A DNA stretch of 7,462 nt from Oceanospirillaceae bacterium UBA1126 (GTDB taxonomy: Bacteria; Pseudomonadota; Gammaproteobacteria; Pseudomonadales; Balneatricaceae): the NCBI GenBank assembly GCA_002312935.1, contig DCAT01000140.1:1-7462 (forward strand), given 5' to 3'. Position numbers and translations under genes: made by a program. This document shows positions 1-6,848 of the stretch, piece after piece. Numbering within the stretch: the first letter of the stretch is position 1; each line of letters starts with the position of its first letter. The notes below the pieces were generated by a model that had not been told where the DNA came from, searched no databases, and saw nothing but the letters and a program-made list of their open reading frames with translations.

Positions 1-122
1 ACCCAAGTGCGCTCTAGCCCATGCACCCGCACTGCTAATGAATCACCTGCTATGCCAGTAATTCGACGACTAGAGCTATTAATTAAGCTACCGTAACCAA
101 AAATATAATGCTGCTTACTCAT
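1..122 (-). CDS. Gamma-glutamylcyclotransferase-like protein, N-terminal part (cut by window edge)
   Basis: The reading frame opens with ATG at 122-120 and runs open to the left edge, giving 40 codons plus two bases. The N-terminus reads MSKQHYIFGYGSLINSSSRR. Residues 6-14 (YIFGYGSLI) are the hallmark first strand and substrate loop of the gamma-glutamylcyclotransferase fold (GGCT, ChaC and AIG2-like families). This fold converts gamma-glutamyl amino acids or glutathione to 5-oxoproline plus the free partner, normally in the cytosol. The catalytic Glu lies further downstream, outside the window, so activity cannot be judged and ChaC cannot be told from other branches. The ATG overlaps the TGA of the upstream channel gene as ATGA, which argues for translational coupling in the same operon. 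No strong Shine-Dalgarno sequence is visible ahead of it, which fits coupling. The family call is fairly sure; the exact reaction is not. Confidence 0.75.
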   Translation of the reverse strand, partial: MSKQHYIFGYGSLINSSSRRITGIAGDSLAVRVHGLERTW

Positions 123-1222
123 GAACCACTTGCATCCACGACCTGCTGAGGCAGCAGTTGAATAGTTTGAGTTGGGAACGCAAAATCTGCATTATGCTGG
201 GCTACAATGTCTCCAATCAGACCGAGTAGTTCCTGTTTAATGCCATGAAATTCAGCCCAGTTAGTTGTTTTAGTAAACGTATAAACAAAAAAGTCTACAC
301 TGTGGGCATTAAAGGTATTGACGTTTACCATCAAGGTTTGTTGGGTATCTATGGCAGTGTGAGCGAGCAACATTTCTTTAACAGCTAGAGTAATGGCTTG
401 CACTTTGTCTTGGTCTTGGTAGCGTAAGCCAAAGGTTTCGTAAAACCTCCGATTATGCATACGTGAGGGATTTTCTACGGAAATACTGGTAAAAGTTGCG
501 TTGGGTACATAGAGCGGACGCATGTCAAAAGTTCGGATGCGGGTGATGCGCCAGCCAATATACTCAACAGTGCCTTCAATTTCTTTGTCAGGCGAACGAA
601 TCCAGTCCCCTACAGAAAACTGGCGGTCCATATAGATCATTAATCCACCAAAAAAGTTAGACAACAGGTCTTTAGCAGCAAAACCAATGGCAATGCCGCC
701 TACGCCACCAAAGGCCAATACCCCAGAAATAGAAAAGCCAAAGTGTTGCATCAACGCTAAAATAGAGGTGATTATCACCGCTGCCTTAACCAGCTTACCC
801 ATAGCTTCTACAGTAGTTTTGTCCCACGCATCACGATGTTTTCCGGGTCTGGCCAACATAGCCACAAACACATTAACTAAGCGTATTAAAAACCAAGACA
901 CTAAAATAATAAGTAAGGTATCACGTAAACTGACTACAAAATTTAATGTATCTGCGTCAAAGGCATCGCTAACAATACCTACAACCCAAGCTATACCAAC
1001 AACCCAAACCCCCCAGGCTAAGGGTATACGTGCGGCATCAAGCAGTGCGTCATCCCATTCATTTTCAGTTTTTTGCAGCTGTAAAGCAAAGCGTGAAAAT
1101 ATTTTACGCACTATAAAATTGAATAATAGTACAGCTAATACCAATAGAAATACTTTACTCAACAATAGGGATTGAGACGTGTCTATACCCACGTTTCCTA
1201 ACAACTGGTCCATCGTGTTCAT
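119..1222 (-). CDS. ynaI: Mechanosensitive ion channel, MscS family, YnaI-like
   Basis: This 367-residue inner-membrane channel of the small-conductance mechanosensitive family opens under membrane tension to release solutes on hypo-osmotic shock. Hydrophobic segments lie near residues 18-38, 66-86, 97-119 and 143-160, followed by the glycine/alanine-rich pore helix near 165-195 (GGVGGIAIGFAAKDLLSNFF at 172-191). This five-segment plan is the YnaI type, two more than MscS itself. The cytoplasmic part keeps strongly YnaI-like blocks: FSVGDWIRSP at 202-211, TFDMRPLYVPN at 231-241, VENPSRM at 249-255, and NADFAFPTQT near 344-353. The ATG shares a base with the TAA of the regulator gene (TAATG). 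A good AGGAG at 1230-1234 sits seven bases ahead of it, so translation is probably both coupled and independently initiated. A second ATG at codon 4 is possible but lies further from the AGGAG. The link to a fatty-acid-type regulator suggests its expression follows membrane lipid state; that is inference. Confidence 0.94.
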   Translation of the reverse strand: MNTMDQLLGNVGIDTSQSLLLSKVFLLVLAVLLFNFIVRKIFSRFALQLQKTENEWDDALLDAARIPLAWGVWVVGIAWVVGIVSDAFDADTLNFVVSLRDTLLIILVSWFLIRLVNVFVAMLARPGKHRDAWDKTTVEAMGKLVKAAVIITSILALMQHFGFSISGVLAFGGVGGIAIGFAAKDLLSNFFGGLMIYMDRQFSVGDWIRSPDKEIEGTVEYIGWRITRIRTFDMRPLYVPNATFTSISVENPSRMHNRRFYETFGLRYQDQDKVQAITLAVKEMLLAHTAIDTQQTLMVNVNTFNAHSVDFFVYTFTKTTNWAEFHGIKQELLGLIGDIVAQHNADFAFPTQTIQLLPQQVVDASGS

Positions 1223-1875
1223 TACGAATCTCCTATAATTGATGCTTGAGCCGCACTCGCCATAACGGGCACGATGTCCGCCATAATTTGATCCAAACTT
1301 CGGCTACTAGCGTATTCTCTTTCACAAATAGCTAACAGGGCTTCACTACTGGAAATGGAAAAAACTAATATGCCGAGTAAGTAATGAAACCGCCAAAAAA
1401 ACTGTTCATGGGTCATCGGGGGCATGTGTCTACGTAACAGCTTCATAAAGTACATGAATGAAGCACCATATTGTTTCGTAAGATGTTTCCGAAGGTGTCC
1501 CTGGGACTGGCTGTAAGCGGTGTTAATAAGGCGAGCGAACACCGCTAAACTATGATGGTTTTGTTGTGCAACTTGCTGGCATGACCTGGCCAAAATACCC
1601 AACAAAACTTGTAATTCTTGTTCATCACCCTGCGTTTCTGTGAGGGCCATTTCATACGCACTTAATTGGGTTTGAAGGTTCTTTGTGAGCGGGCCTAAAA
1701 AACGATCAGTGACCGCTTGGATTAAACCTTTTTTAGAACCAAAATGATAATTTACTGCAGCTAAATTAACCTTAGCTTTGGAAGTGATGGTTCTCAGGGA
1801 CGTCTCTACGAAACCATGAGCTGCAAACTCTACTTCTGCGGCATCTAAAATACGATCAATAGTAGAACTTGTCAT
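1222..1875 (-). CDS. psrA: TetR-family transcriptional regulator, PsrA-like
   Basis: This 217-residue TetR repressor has its N-terminal helix-turn-helix at about residues 5-52. The recognition helix region LAAVNYHFGSKKGLIQAV (38-55) matches what I recall of Pseudomonas PsrA nearly residue for residue. The C-terminal ligand domain also carries PsrA-type blocks: YSQSQGHLRKHL (121-132) and FFWRFHYLLGILVFSIS (159-175). PsrA in Pseudomonas senses long-chain fatty acids, represses beta-oxidation genes and its own gene, and activates rpoS. The target set here is unknown, and no fad gene is in the window. The gene is first in an operon with the channel gene, its TAA overlapping the next ATG. A dyad fitting the PsrA consensus lies just upstream (1900-1921), so autorepression is likely. 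The Shine-Dalgarno is weak (AAGA about nine bases before the ATG). The TetR call is certain; PsrA orthology is likely but based on recalled similarity. Confidence 0.86.
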   Translation of the reverse strand: MTSSTIDRILDAAEVEFAAHGFVETSLRTITSKAKVNLAAVNYHFGSKKGLIQAVTDRFLGPLTKNLQTQLSAYEMALTETQGDEQELQVLLGILARSCQQVAQQNHHSLAVFARLINTAYSQSQGHLRKHLTKQYGASFMYFMKLLRRHMPPMTHEQFFWRFHYLLGILVFSISSSEALLAICEREYASSRSLDQIMADIVPVMASAAQASIIGDS

Positions 1876-1899
1876 GGTAATTTCTTAATTGTAGTTATT

Positions 1900-1921
1900 G
1901 TTTAAAACGAACGTTTAAAAC
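1900..1921. promoter_or_regulatory. Probable PsrA operator (autoregulatory site)
   Basis: This imperfect 22-base dyad has a perfect core, AAACG-AA-CGTTT, at 1905-1916. The symmetry continues outward as GTTT at 1900-1903 and AAAC at 1918-1921, with only the 1904/1917 pair broken. The core fits the published Pseudomonas PsrA box, (G/C)AAAC-N2-4-GTTT(G/C), except that the outermost base is A/T. It ends 24 bp before the regulator's start codon on the minus strand, where a repressor would block initiation of the regulator-channel-cyclotransferase operon. Its centre is also about 120 bp upstream of the divergent transporter start, so control of that gene is possible but less direct. Confidence 0.65.
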
Positions 1922-2007
1922 TACCACGACTCGATAACCCTAGCAAGCCCATCTATGATAAATCTCCCCTAGTTCCAAAGAGTTAGATCAGTTAACATGA
2001 CGATTAA

Positions 2008-2013
2008 TATAAT
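2008..2013 (+). promoter_or_regulatory. Candidate -10 box for the MFS transporter gene
   Basis: A perfect TATAAT sits 18 bases before the transporter ATG, inside an AT-rich stretch. No convincing -35 is found at 16-18 bp spacing (the bases there read about AGATCA). If it is used, the transcript would start near 2020 and leave a leader of only about 12 bases. This agrees with the absence of a clear Shine-Dalgarno sequence before that ATG. AT-rich DNA makes chance TATAAT matches common, so this is tentative. Confidence 0.35.
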
Positions 2014-2031
2014 ACATTAAGTTTAATTTAT

Positions 2032-3228
2032 ATGCTGCTCCAATCCCTTAACCGTAACGTATGGCTACTTAGTGTATCTCACATTTTTTCCTTTGCCGGG
2101 GCTTCTGTCACTTTTTTCTTGGGTGGAATCATCGGTGCGTTGCTGGCGCCAACGATGACTATGGCGACCCTTCCAGTGGCAGCCTCTGTAGTGGGCACTG
2201 CAATAGGCACGGTGCCAGCAGCCATATTAATGAGCAAAAAAGGCCGCAGGTTTGGTTTTATGGGTGCTGCAGTAGTGGCGTCAGGATCAGCTTTAATGGG
2301 CGCTGTTGCAATATGGCATAGTTTATTTTGGCTGTATTGCTTCTCTTGTTTAAGTTTGGGAGTTAGCTACGCTTTCGTTCAGCATTACCGTTTTGCAGCA
2401 GCGGAGAGCGTAGCCATAGAATTGGCCCCACAAGCGATCTCAGCCATTTTATTATCGGGCATTGCTGGTGCGTTCTTAGGCCCAGGCATTGTTAAATATG
2501 CCAATAATTGGATTCCACAACATGCGTTTGTTGGGTCATACCTTGTCTTAGCTATAATAGTGGCTCTGCCCGCCATCATTTTATTTTGGCTAAAAATACC
2601 TAAGCAAGGCACAAAAACTATAGGCAATACCGGCAGAACCATAAGACAACTCGGACAGCAACCTGATTTTGTTTTAGCCGTATTCGCCGCAACAGTGTCT
2701 TACGCATTAATGGTTTTTCTCATGACGGCTACACCCGTGAGTATGCACGTGATGGATGGGCATAGTATTGACGACACTGGTATTGTCATTCAATGGCATA
2801 TTGTTGGCATGTTTTTGCCATCTCTTTTTATCGGTAAGTTGATAACACATTATGGCCATAGAACCATGATGGTAGCGGGGATAGGTGCTTTAGCAATTTG
2901 TATTGGCGTTAGCCAGGTTAATCAAGCTGTAGCTGGATATTGGGTCAGTTTAGTCACTTTAGGTATGGGTTGGAACTTTCTATTTGTTAGTAGCACCTCA
3001 CTGCTTATCACAACCTATCAAGAAGCAGAAAAGTACCGTGCCCAAGCGTTTAACGAACTTATGGTATTTGGTGTTCAAGCTATAGCGTCTTTGTCTGCAG
3101 GATGGCTTTTAACCACAACTAGCTGGCAGACTATTAATATAATGAGCTTGCCAGTTTTGGGGGCCTTATTACTGGTTATTTGGTGGAGCCATCACCAACT
3201 CAAACTGCCAAAAAAAGCGCTCGGTTAG
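2032..3228 (+). CDS. MFS transporter, substrate unknown
   Basis: This 398-residue polytopic inner-membrane protein has the length and hydrophobic rhythm of a 12-helix major facilitator. There are two six-helix halves joined by a polar loop near residues 188-212. The short basic loop between helices 2 and 3 (MSKKGRRFGF, 67-76) is a degenerate form of the MFS motif A. Its second-half counterpart is GKLITHYGHRTMM at 268-280. Other recognisable blocks are TATPVSMH (232-239) and GMGWNFLFVSSTSLL (311-325), typical of a group annotated only as MFS transporter, so no substrate can be named. The ATG is the only start possible: the frame is stopped at 2005-2007 with no other start codon between, and the first helix begins about ten residues in. 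There is no clear ribosome-binding site. It diverges from the psrA-like gene across 156 bp. The genes downstream on the same strand suggest import or export of a nitrogenous metabolite, but that is only context. Confidence 0.87.
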   Translation: MLLQSLNRNVWLLSVSHIFSFAGASVTFFLGGIIGALLAPTMTMATLPVAASVVGTAIGTVPAAILMSKKGRRFGFMGAAVVASGSALMGAVAIWHSLFWLYCFSCLSLGVSYAFVQHYRFAAAESVAIELAPQAISAILLSGIAGAFLGPGIVKYANNWIPQHAFVGSYLVLAIIVALPAIILFWLKIPKQGTKTIGNTGRTIRQLGQQPDFVLAVFAATVSYALMVFLMTATPVSMHVMDGHSIDDTGIVIQWHIVGMFLPSLFIGKLITHYGHRTMMVAGIGALAICIGVSQVNQAVAGYWVSLVTLGMGWNFLFVSSTSLLITTYQEAEKYRAQAFNELMVFGVQAIASLSAGWLLTTTSWQTINIMSLPVLGALLLVIWWSHHQLKLPKKALG

Positions 3229-3415
3229 CCCAAACTGCGTCATTTACAAACACTGCATTAATGCTGGTTTGCTTCAAGTGCATCTGATCAACAGGCTCTG
3301 CCACAACTAAAACATCGTCACTGTTTAAAGAATCAAGTTATTGATACACTGTCGAAAACTCTAAAGTAAGGCACAAGGTTATCAGTGCACTCTATAAACA
3401 CTGGCAACTCGCAGC

Positions 3416-3731
3416 TACTATATTTGGATTCCTATTCCTGTTGGATACCTATACTGCATGGGAAATCTACGTACAGACTGGGGGGGTTAAAACAGCCAAA
3501 CAAAAAGGTCTAAAAGGCAGAGAAGTGAACTACCCACGTGGGCGTGTTTTGGGTGGGTGCTGTTGAATTAATGGCATGATCTATATGCGTGGTCAGGCGA
3601 GTGATTATGATGGTTGGCGCTGATAATTTTCATGGGGCTGGTAATGAATGGCGTGTCGAAAAAAACGCCTGTCATGGTAAATTTTAGATGCCTACTGCGG
3701 TGCTGGTCAACAAGCTGGAATTGCTAAGTGG
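3416..3731 (+). pseudogene. Decayed GMC-family oxidoreductase (choline-dehydrogenase-like), N-terminal third
   Basis: These 316 bases hold unmistakable pieces of a GMC flavin oxidoreductase in shifting frames. Bases 3419-3481 give YIWIPIPVGYLYCMGN followed by LRTDW. Bases 3486-3560 give VKTAKQKGLKGREVNYPRG then RVLGGC. Bases 3567-3620 give INGMIYMRGQASDYDGWR. Bases 3619-3663 give ADNFHGAGNEWRVEK. Bases 3666-3731 give RLSW, a stop, then ILDAYCGAGQQAGIAKW. Lesions are a one-base gain in the G7 run at 3480-3486, TGA at 3564 replacing a Ser of the GGxSSINGM motif, loss of roughly 35 codons with a frame change at 3620, a one-base loss in the A7 run at 3659-3665, and TAA at 3678. The remaining two-thirds of the enzyme, including the catalytic His region, is absent. 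A weaker trace of the FAD-binding N-terminus may lie at 3257-3301 (INAGLLQVHLINRLC against VGAGSAGCVLANRLS). The rest of 3229-3807 shows no intact gene and no clear hairpin. Confidence 0.85.
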
Positions 3732-3807
3732 GTCTGCTCTTTAGCACTTAAATTAATATATTCCCCACCCAAAATACTATTGCATATAACTTGGAAGTTT
3801 TGCCACT

Positions 3808-5193
3808 ATGTTATTGAGCCACTCACTAAGTAGATTACCAAAGCCATCTTTAACTCATCGGGTTTGGCTAAAAAATCCCCTTGCTATACTGGCTGATGAC
3901 GCTCAGGGTGGCCTAGTGATCGAGGGACAAAGAATTGTGGAATTAGTGCCGCAAGGGCAACAACCACATAGTGGCTATAACGAGATAATGGACTGTGGAC
4001 ATTTAGTGATACTGCCCGGTTTAATTAATGGCCATCACCATTTTTACCAAACCCTTACCCGTGCCTTACCTCAGGCCCTCAACAAGCCTCTATTTGGCTG
4101 GCTTACTAGCCTTTATCCAGTATGGGCAGGGTTAGAACCAGACATGCTTTACCAAGCGACACGCTTAGCACTGGCCGAGCTTTTGCTATCTGGCTGCACC
4201 ACAGCAGCAGACCATCATTACTTGTTTCCTAAAGCACTAACTCAGGCGATGGACATACAAGCAGAAGCCGCCGCAAGTATTGGCATACGCATGACCATGA
4301 CCCGAGGCTCCATGAGTTTAGGTAAAGATGATGGCGGCCTGCCACCACAGAGTACGGTACAGCAAGAGGATACTATTTTGGCTGATAGTGAGCGTGTTAT
4401 TAAGCGTTATCACAACGCCAGCGAAGGCAGCATGTTGCAAGTGGCCCTAGCGCCCTGCTCTCCTTTTTCTGTCACCCCAGAATTAATGCGTCACTCTGCA
4501 ATTCTTGCAGCTGAGCACAGGGTTATGCTCCACACTCACCTAGCTGAAACCATTGATGAAGAGAATTTTTGTTTGCAGCGCTTTGGTCTACGCACTGTTG
4601 ATTACCTTGACAGCGTGGGTTGGCTAGGGCCACAAACGTGGCTGGCTCATGGTATTCACTTTAATGCTGAAGAAATTCAACGCCTAGGCGCGGCAGGTAC
4701 TGGCATTTGTCACTGCCCTACTTCCAACATGATGCTGGCGTCTGGCATGGCGCCCGTGCAAGAGTTGGAAGCTGCAGGCTGCCCTGTGGGTCTAGGTGTA
4801 GACGGGTCTGCTTCCAACGATGGCTCCAATATGATTCAAGAAGTGCGCCAGGCTTTATATTTACAACGATTAAAATACGGCGCTCAAGTCAGTCACTTTG
4901 ATGCTTACCGATGGGCCACAAAAGGGAGTGCAAAAATGCTAGGCCGCTCTGATATTGGCTCACTGGCGGTGGGGAAGCAAGCAGACATTGCCTGCTTTAA
5001 ACTGGATGAAATGCGCTTTAGCGGCAGCCATGATCCATTAGCTGCCCTTTTACTGTGTGGTGCGCACAAAGCAGAACACGTTATGGTTGCAGGTCAATGG
5101 CGCGTAAAAAATGGTGTTATTGATGGTTTAGATTTAGGTCCATTATTGCAACAACATTCTGCGGCAGCGCAGGCTTTAGTTGCAAAAATTTAA
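3808..5193 (+). CDS. Amidohydrolase, 8-oxoguanine deaminase type
   Basis: This 461-residue metal-dependent TIM-barrel hydrolase of the amidohydrolase superfamily (TRZ/ATZ branch) should deaminate 8-oxoguanine to urate and ammonia in the cytosol. Metal and catalytic residues are visible: His76 and His78 in NGHHHF, His244 and Glu247 in HTHLAET, His281 in LAHGIHF, and Asp332 in GLGVDGSASND. The block CHCPTSNMMLASGMAP (301-316), then VDGSASND and SNMIQEVRQA (340-349), is characteristic of the Pseudomonas Pa0142 8-oxoguanine deaminase group. Related triazine or pterin deaminases remain possible. The N-terminus is about 15 residues longer than I expect, since family members usually open just before the RVWLKNPLAI block at 18-27, but no later Met is available there. 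A GGAAG at 3793-3797 lies ten bases upstream of the ATG. The gene sits directly after the GMC remnant and ends ahead of a strong terminator. Confidence 0.8.
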   Translation: MLLSHSLSRLPKPSLTHRVWLKNPLAILADDAQGGLVIEGQRIVELVPQGQQPHSGYNEIMDCGHLVILPGLINGHHHFYQTLTRALPQALNKPLFGWLTSLYPVWAGLEPDMLYQATRLALAELLLSGCTTAADHHYLFPKALTQAMDIQAEAAASIGIRMTMTRGSMSLGKDDGGLPPQSTVQQEDTILADSERVIKRYHNASEGSMLQVALAPCSPFSVTPELMRHSAILAAEHRVMLHTHLAETIDEENFCLQRFGLRTVDYLDSVGWLGPQTWLAHGIHFNAEEIQRLGAAGTGICHCPTSNMMLASGMAPVQELEAAGCPVGLGVDGSASNDGSNMIQEVRQALYLQRLKYGAQVSHFDAYRWATKGSAKMLGRSDIGSLAVGKQADIACFKLDEMRFSGSHDPLAALLLCGAHKAEHVMVAGQWRVKNGVIDGLDLGPLLQQHSAAAQALVAKI

Positions 5194-5280
5194 CTAAGTA
5201 CTGGCTCATCTAATCTGTGCTTTAGTCTTCGAACATGCACGGTGCTGGCGACTAGTTTAAATTGAGTCAATGGCTCGCAT

Positions 5281-5320
5281 AAAAAAGCCAGCCTGATGTA
5301 AACATCAAACTGGCTTTTTT
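5281..5320. terminator. Bidirectional rho-independent terminator
   Basis: An 11-bp perfect stem pairs AAAAAAGCCAG (5281-5291) with CTGGCTTTTTT (5310-5320). Inside it are a 2x2 internal mismatch and a second short stem (TGATG with CATCA) closed by a TAAA loop. The hairpin has a T-run on the plus strand and, through its A-run, on the minus strand too. It lies between the converging deaminase gene (ends 5193) and creatinase gene (ends 5343), so it can stop both transcripts. Confidence 0.88.
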
Positions 5321-5342
5321 AAACTAATGAGTAGACCTGAAA

Positions 5343-6563
5343 TTAGCCCTTAATAATGTTGTGCTCTGGGCCGAATGGGAACTTAGTGATGTTCTCAGCG
5401 CCTTCATCACCAACCACTAAAATGTCATGCTCTCGGTAACCGCCAGCGCCTGCCATGCCCTCTGGCAACATAATCATGGGCTCAATAGAAACCACCATGC
5501 CTGGCTCTAATACTGTGTCTACGTCTTCACGGAACTCAAGGCCAGCTTCACGGCCATAATAGTGACTTAAGGTACCAAACGAGTGGCCGTAGCCAAAAGT
5601 GCGGTACTGCAGTACATCGTGTTCAGCAAAAATCTCGTTAAGCTCATGAGCGACGTCACTGCACTTCACTCCGGGCTTAACTAACTCTAAGCCACGACGG
5701 TGTACCTTACAGTTAATTTCCCACAATTCTAGATGCCGGTCGCTAGCATGGTCGGAAAACAATGTACGTTCAAGCGCAGTGTAGTAACCTGCAATCATAG
5801 GGAAGCAGTTAAGGCTAAGGATATCACCAGCTTCAATTTTGCGGCTGGTTACTGGGTTGTGAGCACCATCAGTATTCATACCCGATTGGAACCAAACCCA
5901 AGTGTCCATTAATTCTCCATCTGGGAAGGTCTTGGCAATCTCGCGGATCATTGCTTGAGTGCCTGCTAAAGCCACCTCATACTCTGGAACACCAACGGCG
6001 ATTGCGTCACGAATAGCAGCACCACCCATGTCACCAATACGCGACCCGTGCTTGATCACTGCAATTTCTTCGGCAGACTTAATCATGCGCATTTGCATGG
6101 TGGGTACGCCAATATCAGTGAACTCAGACGTTGGGAAAGTGGCTTTCACAATGTCCATAGTAGCCAAAGGCATATGATCGTACTCTACACCAATGCGGCT
6201 TCCAGGCTTAATTAGATGTTTAAGAGCAACGAAAAAGTTGCCTTTTTGCCAGTCCGTGTAAACGACGTTGTCGCCCAACTGGTTGCGACGGAACGGCTGA
6301 CCACCGTCAATGTTAGCAGTAACAGTAGTGTAAGTATCTTGCGTTACTACCAAACCGTAGTCACGGCCAAAGCGACAGTATACAAAATCTGAGAAGTAGT
6401 TAATATTGTGGTACGAGGTAAATACCACAGCATCCACGCTGGCTGCAGCCATGTGAGCACGTAATTTAGCTAACCGATTACTCAGTTCTTGCTTTGAAAA
6501 AGTGGCAACCACTTTTTGACCATTTGGAATTTCGATGGTACGAGGCATGTTTTGGGGGTTCAT
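5343..6563 (-). CDS. Creatinase (creatine amidinohydrolase)
   Basis: This 406-residue cytosolic homodimeric enzyme of the pita-bread (M24 peptidase) fold hydrolyses creatine to sarcosine and urea (EC 3.5.3.3). It follows what I recall of Pseudomonas putida creatinase (403 residues) almost throughout, with a constant +3 offset. Active-site residues of that enzyme are all present: Phe65, Arg67, His235 in TDGAHNPVT, Tyr261, Glu265 in TALERTLF, Arg338 in HYYGREA, and Glu361 in VSIEPMIMLPEG. The aminopeptidase metal ligands are not expected in creatinase. Blocks FTSYHNINYFSDF (48-60) and YRTFGYGHSFGTLSHYYG (320-337) are diagnostic. I place the start at the ATG at 6563. A longer frame opens with GTG at 6572, but that GTG is part of AGGTGA, an ideally spaced Shine-Dalgarno for the 6563 ATG. 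Sarcosine-using genes are not in the window. It is divergent from the agmatinase gene, the other urea-releasing enzyme here. Confidence 0.93.
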   Translation of the reverse strand: MNPQNMPRTIEIPNGQKVVATFSKQELSNRLAKLRAHMAAASVDAVVFTSYHNINYFSDFVYCRFGRDYGLVVTQDTYTTVTANIDGGQPFRRNQLGDNVVYTDWQKGNFFVALKHLIKPGSRIGVEYDHMPLATMDIVKATFPTSEFTDIGVPTMQMRMIKSAEEIAVIKHGSRIGDMGGAAIRDAIAVGVPEYEVALAGTQAMIREIAKTFPDGELMDTWVWFQSGMNTDGAHNPVTSRKIEAGDILSLNCFPMIAGYYTALERTLFSDHASDRHLELWEINCKVHRRGLELVKPGVKCSDVAHELNEIFAEHDVLQYRTFGYGHSFGTLSHYYGREAGLEFREDVDTVLEPGMVVSIEPMIMLPEGMAGAGGYREHDILVVGDEGAENITKFPFGPEHNIIKG

Positions 6564-6568
6564 GGCAT

Positions 6569-6574
6569 TCACCT
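6569..6574 (-). promoter_or_regulatory. Ribosome-binding site that sets the creatinase start
   Basis: On the minus strand this reads AGGTGA, complementary to the 16S rRNA tail, with five bases before the ATG at 6563-6561. It contains the alternative in-frame GTG (6572-6570), which therefore acts as part of the Shine-Dalgarno rather than as a start codon. No other good site lies further upstream. Confidence 0.7.
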
Positions 6575-6655
6575 ATTGGTTACATTGTTAGACGTTAATA
6601 CATTGACCGCCCAGCACAGAAACGAGGGGCAAGAGAAAACATTTGCATTTTAGGT

Positions 6656-6684
6656 TTTATATCAGCATTAGTAAAATCAATAAA
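6656..6684 (-). promoter_or_regulatory. Candidate extended -10 promoter for creatinase
   Basis: On the minus strand TGATATAAA (6664-6656) is a full extended -10 motif (TGn plus TATAAA). A weak -35, TTTATT (6684-6679), lies 17 bp upstream. Transcription would begin near 6649 and give a leader of about 85 bases before the ATG. An extended -10 can work with a poor -35. The region is AT-rich, so a chance match cannot be excluded. Confidence 0.42.
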
Positions 6685-6719
6685 TTAAATAAGATCATTA
6701 GTGATATTTATTATTTAAT
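6684..6719. promoter_or_regulatory. Inverted repeat in the creatinase/agmatinase control region
   Basis: Nine-base arms ATTAAATAA (6684-6692) and TTATTTAAT (6711-6719) flank 18 bases that hold a second small dyad, ATCA-TTAG-TGAT (6694-6705). The element lies directly upstream of the candidate creatinase -35 and about 130 bp before the agmatinase ATG. It could bind a dimeric regulator serving either gene, or a nucleoid protein such as IHF or H-NS. There is no GC stem and no T-run to make it a terminator. Arms this AT-rich can arise by chance. Confidence 0.3.
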
Positions 6720-6848
6720 GCTTTAAGGCACGCCTAGACTACCCAAATAATGATCAAAGGCCTGTCACTTAACCAAAATGTTGCAATATGTACTTAGATT
6801 GGTGATAGTGTGCATTATTCTGAACACTGTTAAACAGAGATTTTTTAC

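Noticed and set aside
687..1175. Long plus-strand open frame opposite the channel gene
   Set aside because: It is the antisense shadow of a well-supported MscS-family gene, with low-complexity Thr/Ser/Ala composition and no family motif.
1919..1949. TTGCTA-N17-TAGTTT on the minus strand as promoter for the psrA-like operon
   Set aside because: The spacing is good and it lies right next to the operator, but the -10 matches only three of six bases, so it was not listed as a feature.
3200..3337. Minus-strand open stretch of 45 codons containing DDVLVVAEPVDQMHLKQ, resembling a C-terminal protein fragment
   Set aside because: It has no start codon in a sensible place, overlaps the 3' end of the transporter gene, matches no family I can name, and lies antisense to a faint GMC N-terminal trace. 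It is most likely chance.
3480..3665. Possibility that the GMC frame changes are only sequencing errors in the G7 and A7 runs
   Set aside because: Correcting both runs still leaves the stops at 3564 and 3678, an internal loss of about 35 codons at 3620, and no C-terminal two-thirds, so the gene is truly dead.
3785..3790. TATAAC as a -10 box for the deaminase gene
   Set aside because: Its start point would fall on or after the GGAAG ribosome site, and no -35 is present at proper spacing.
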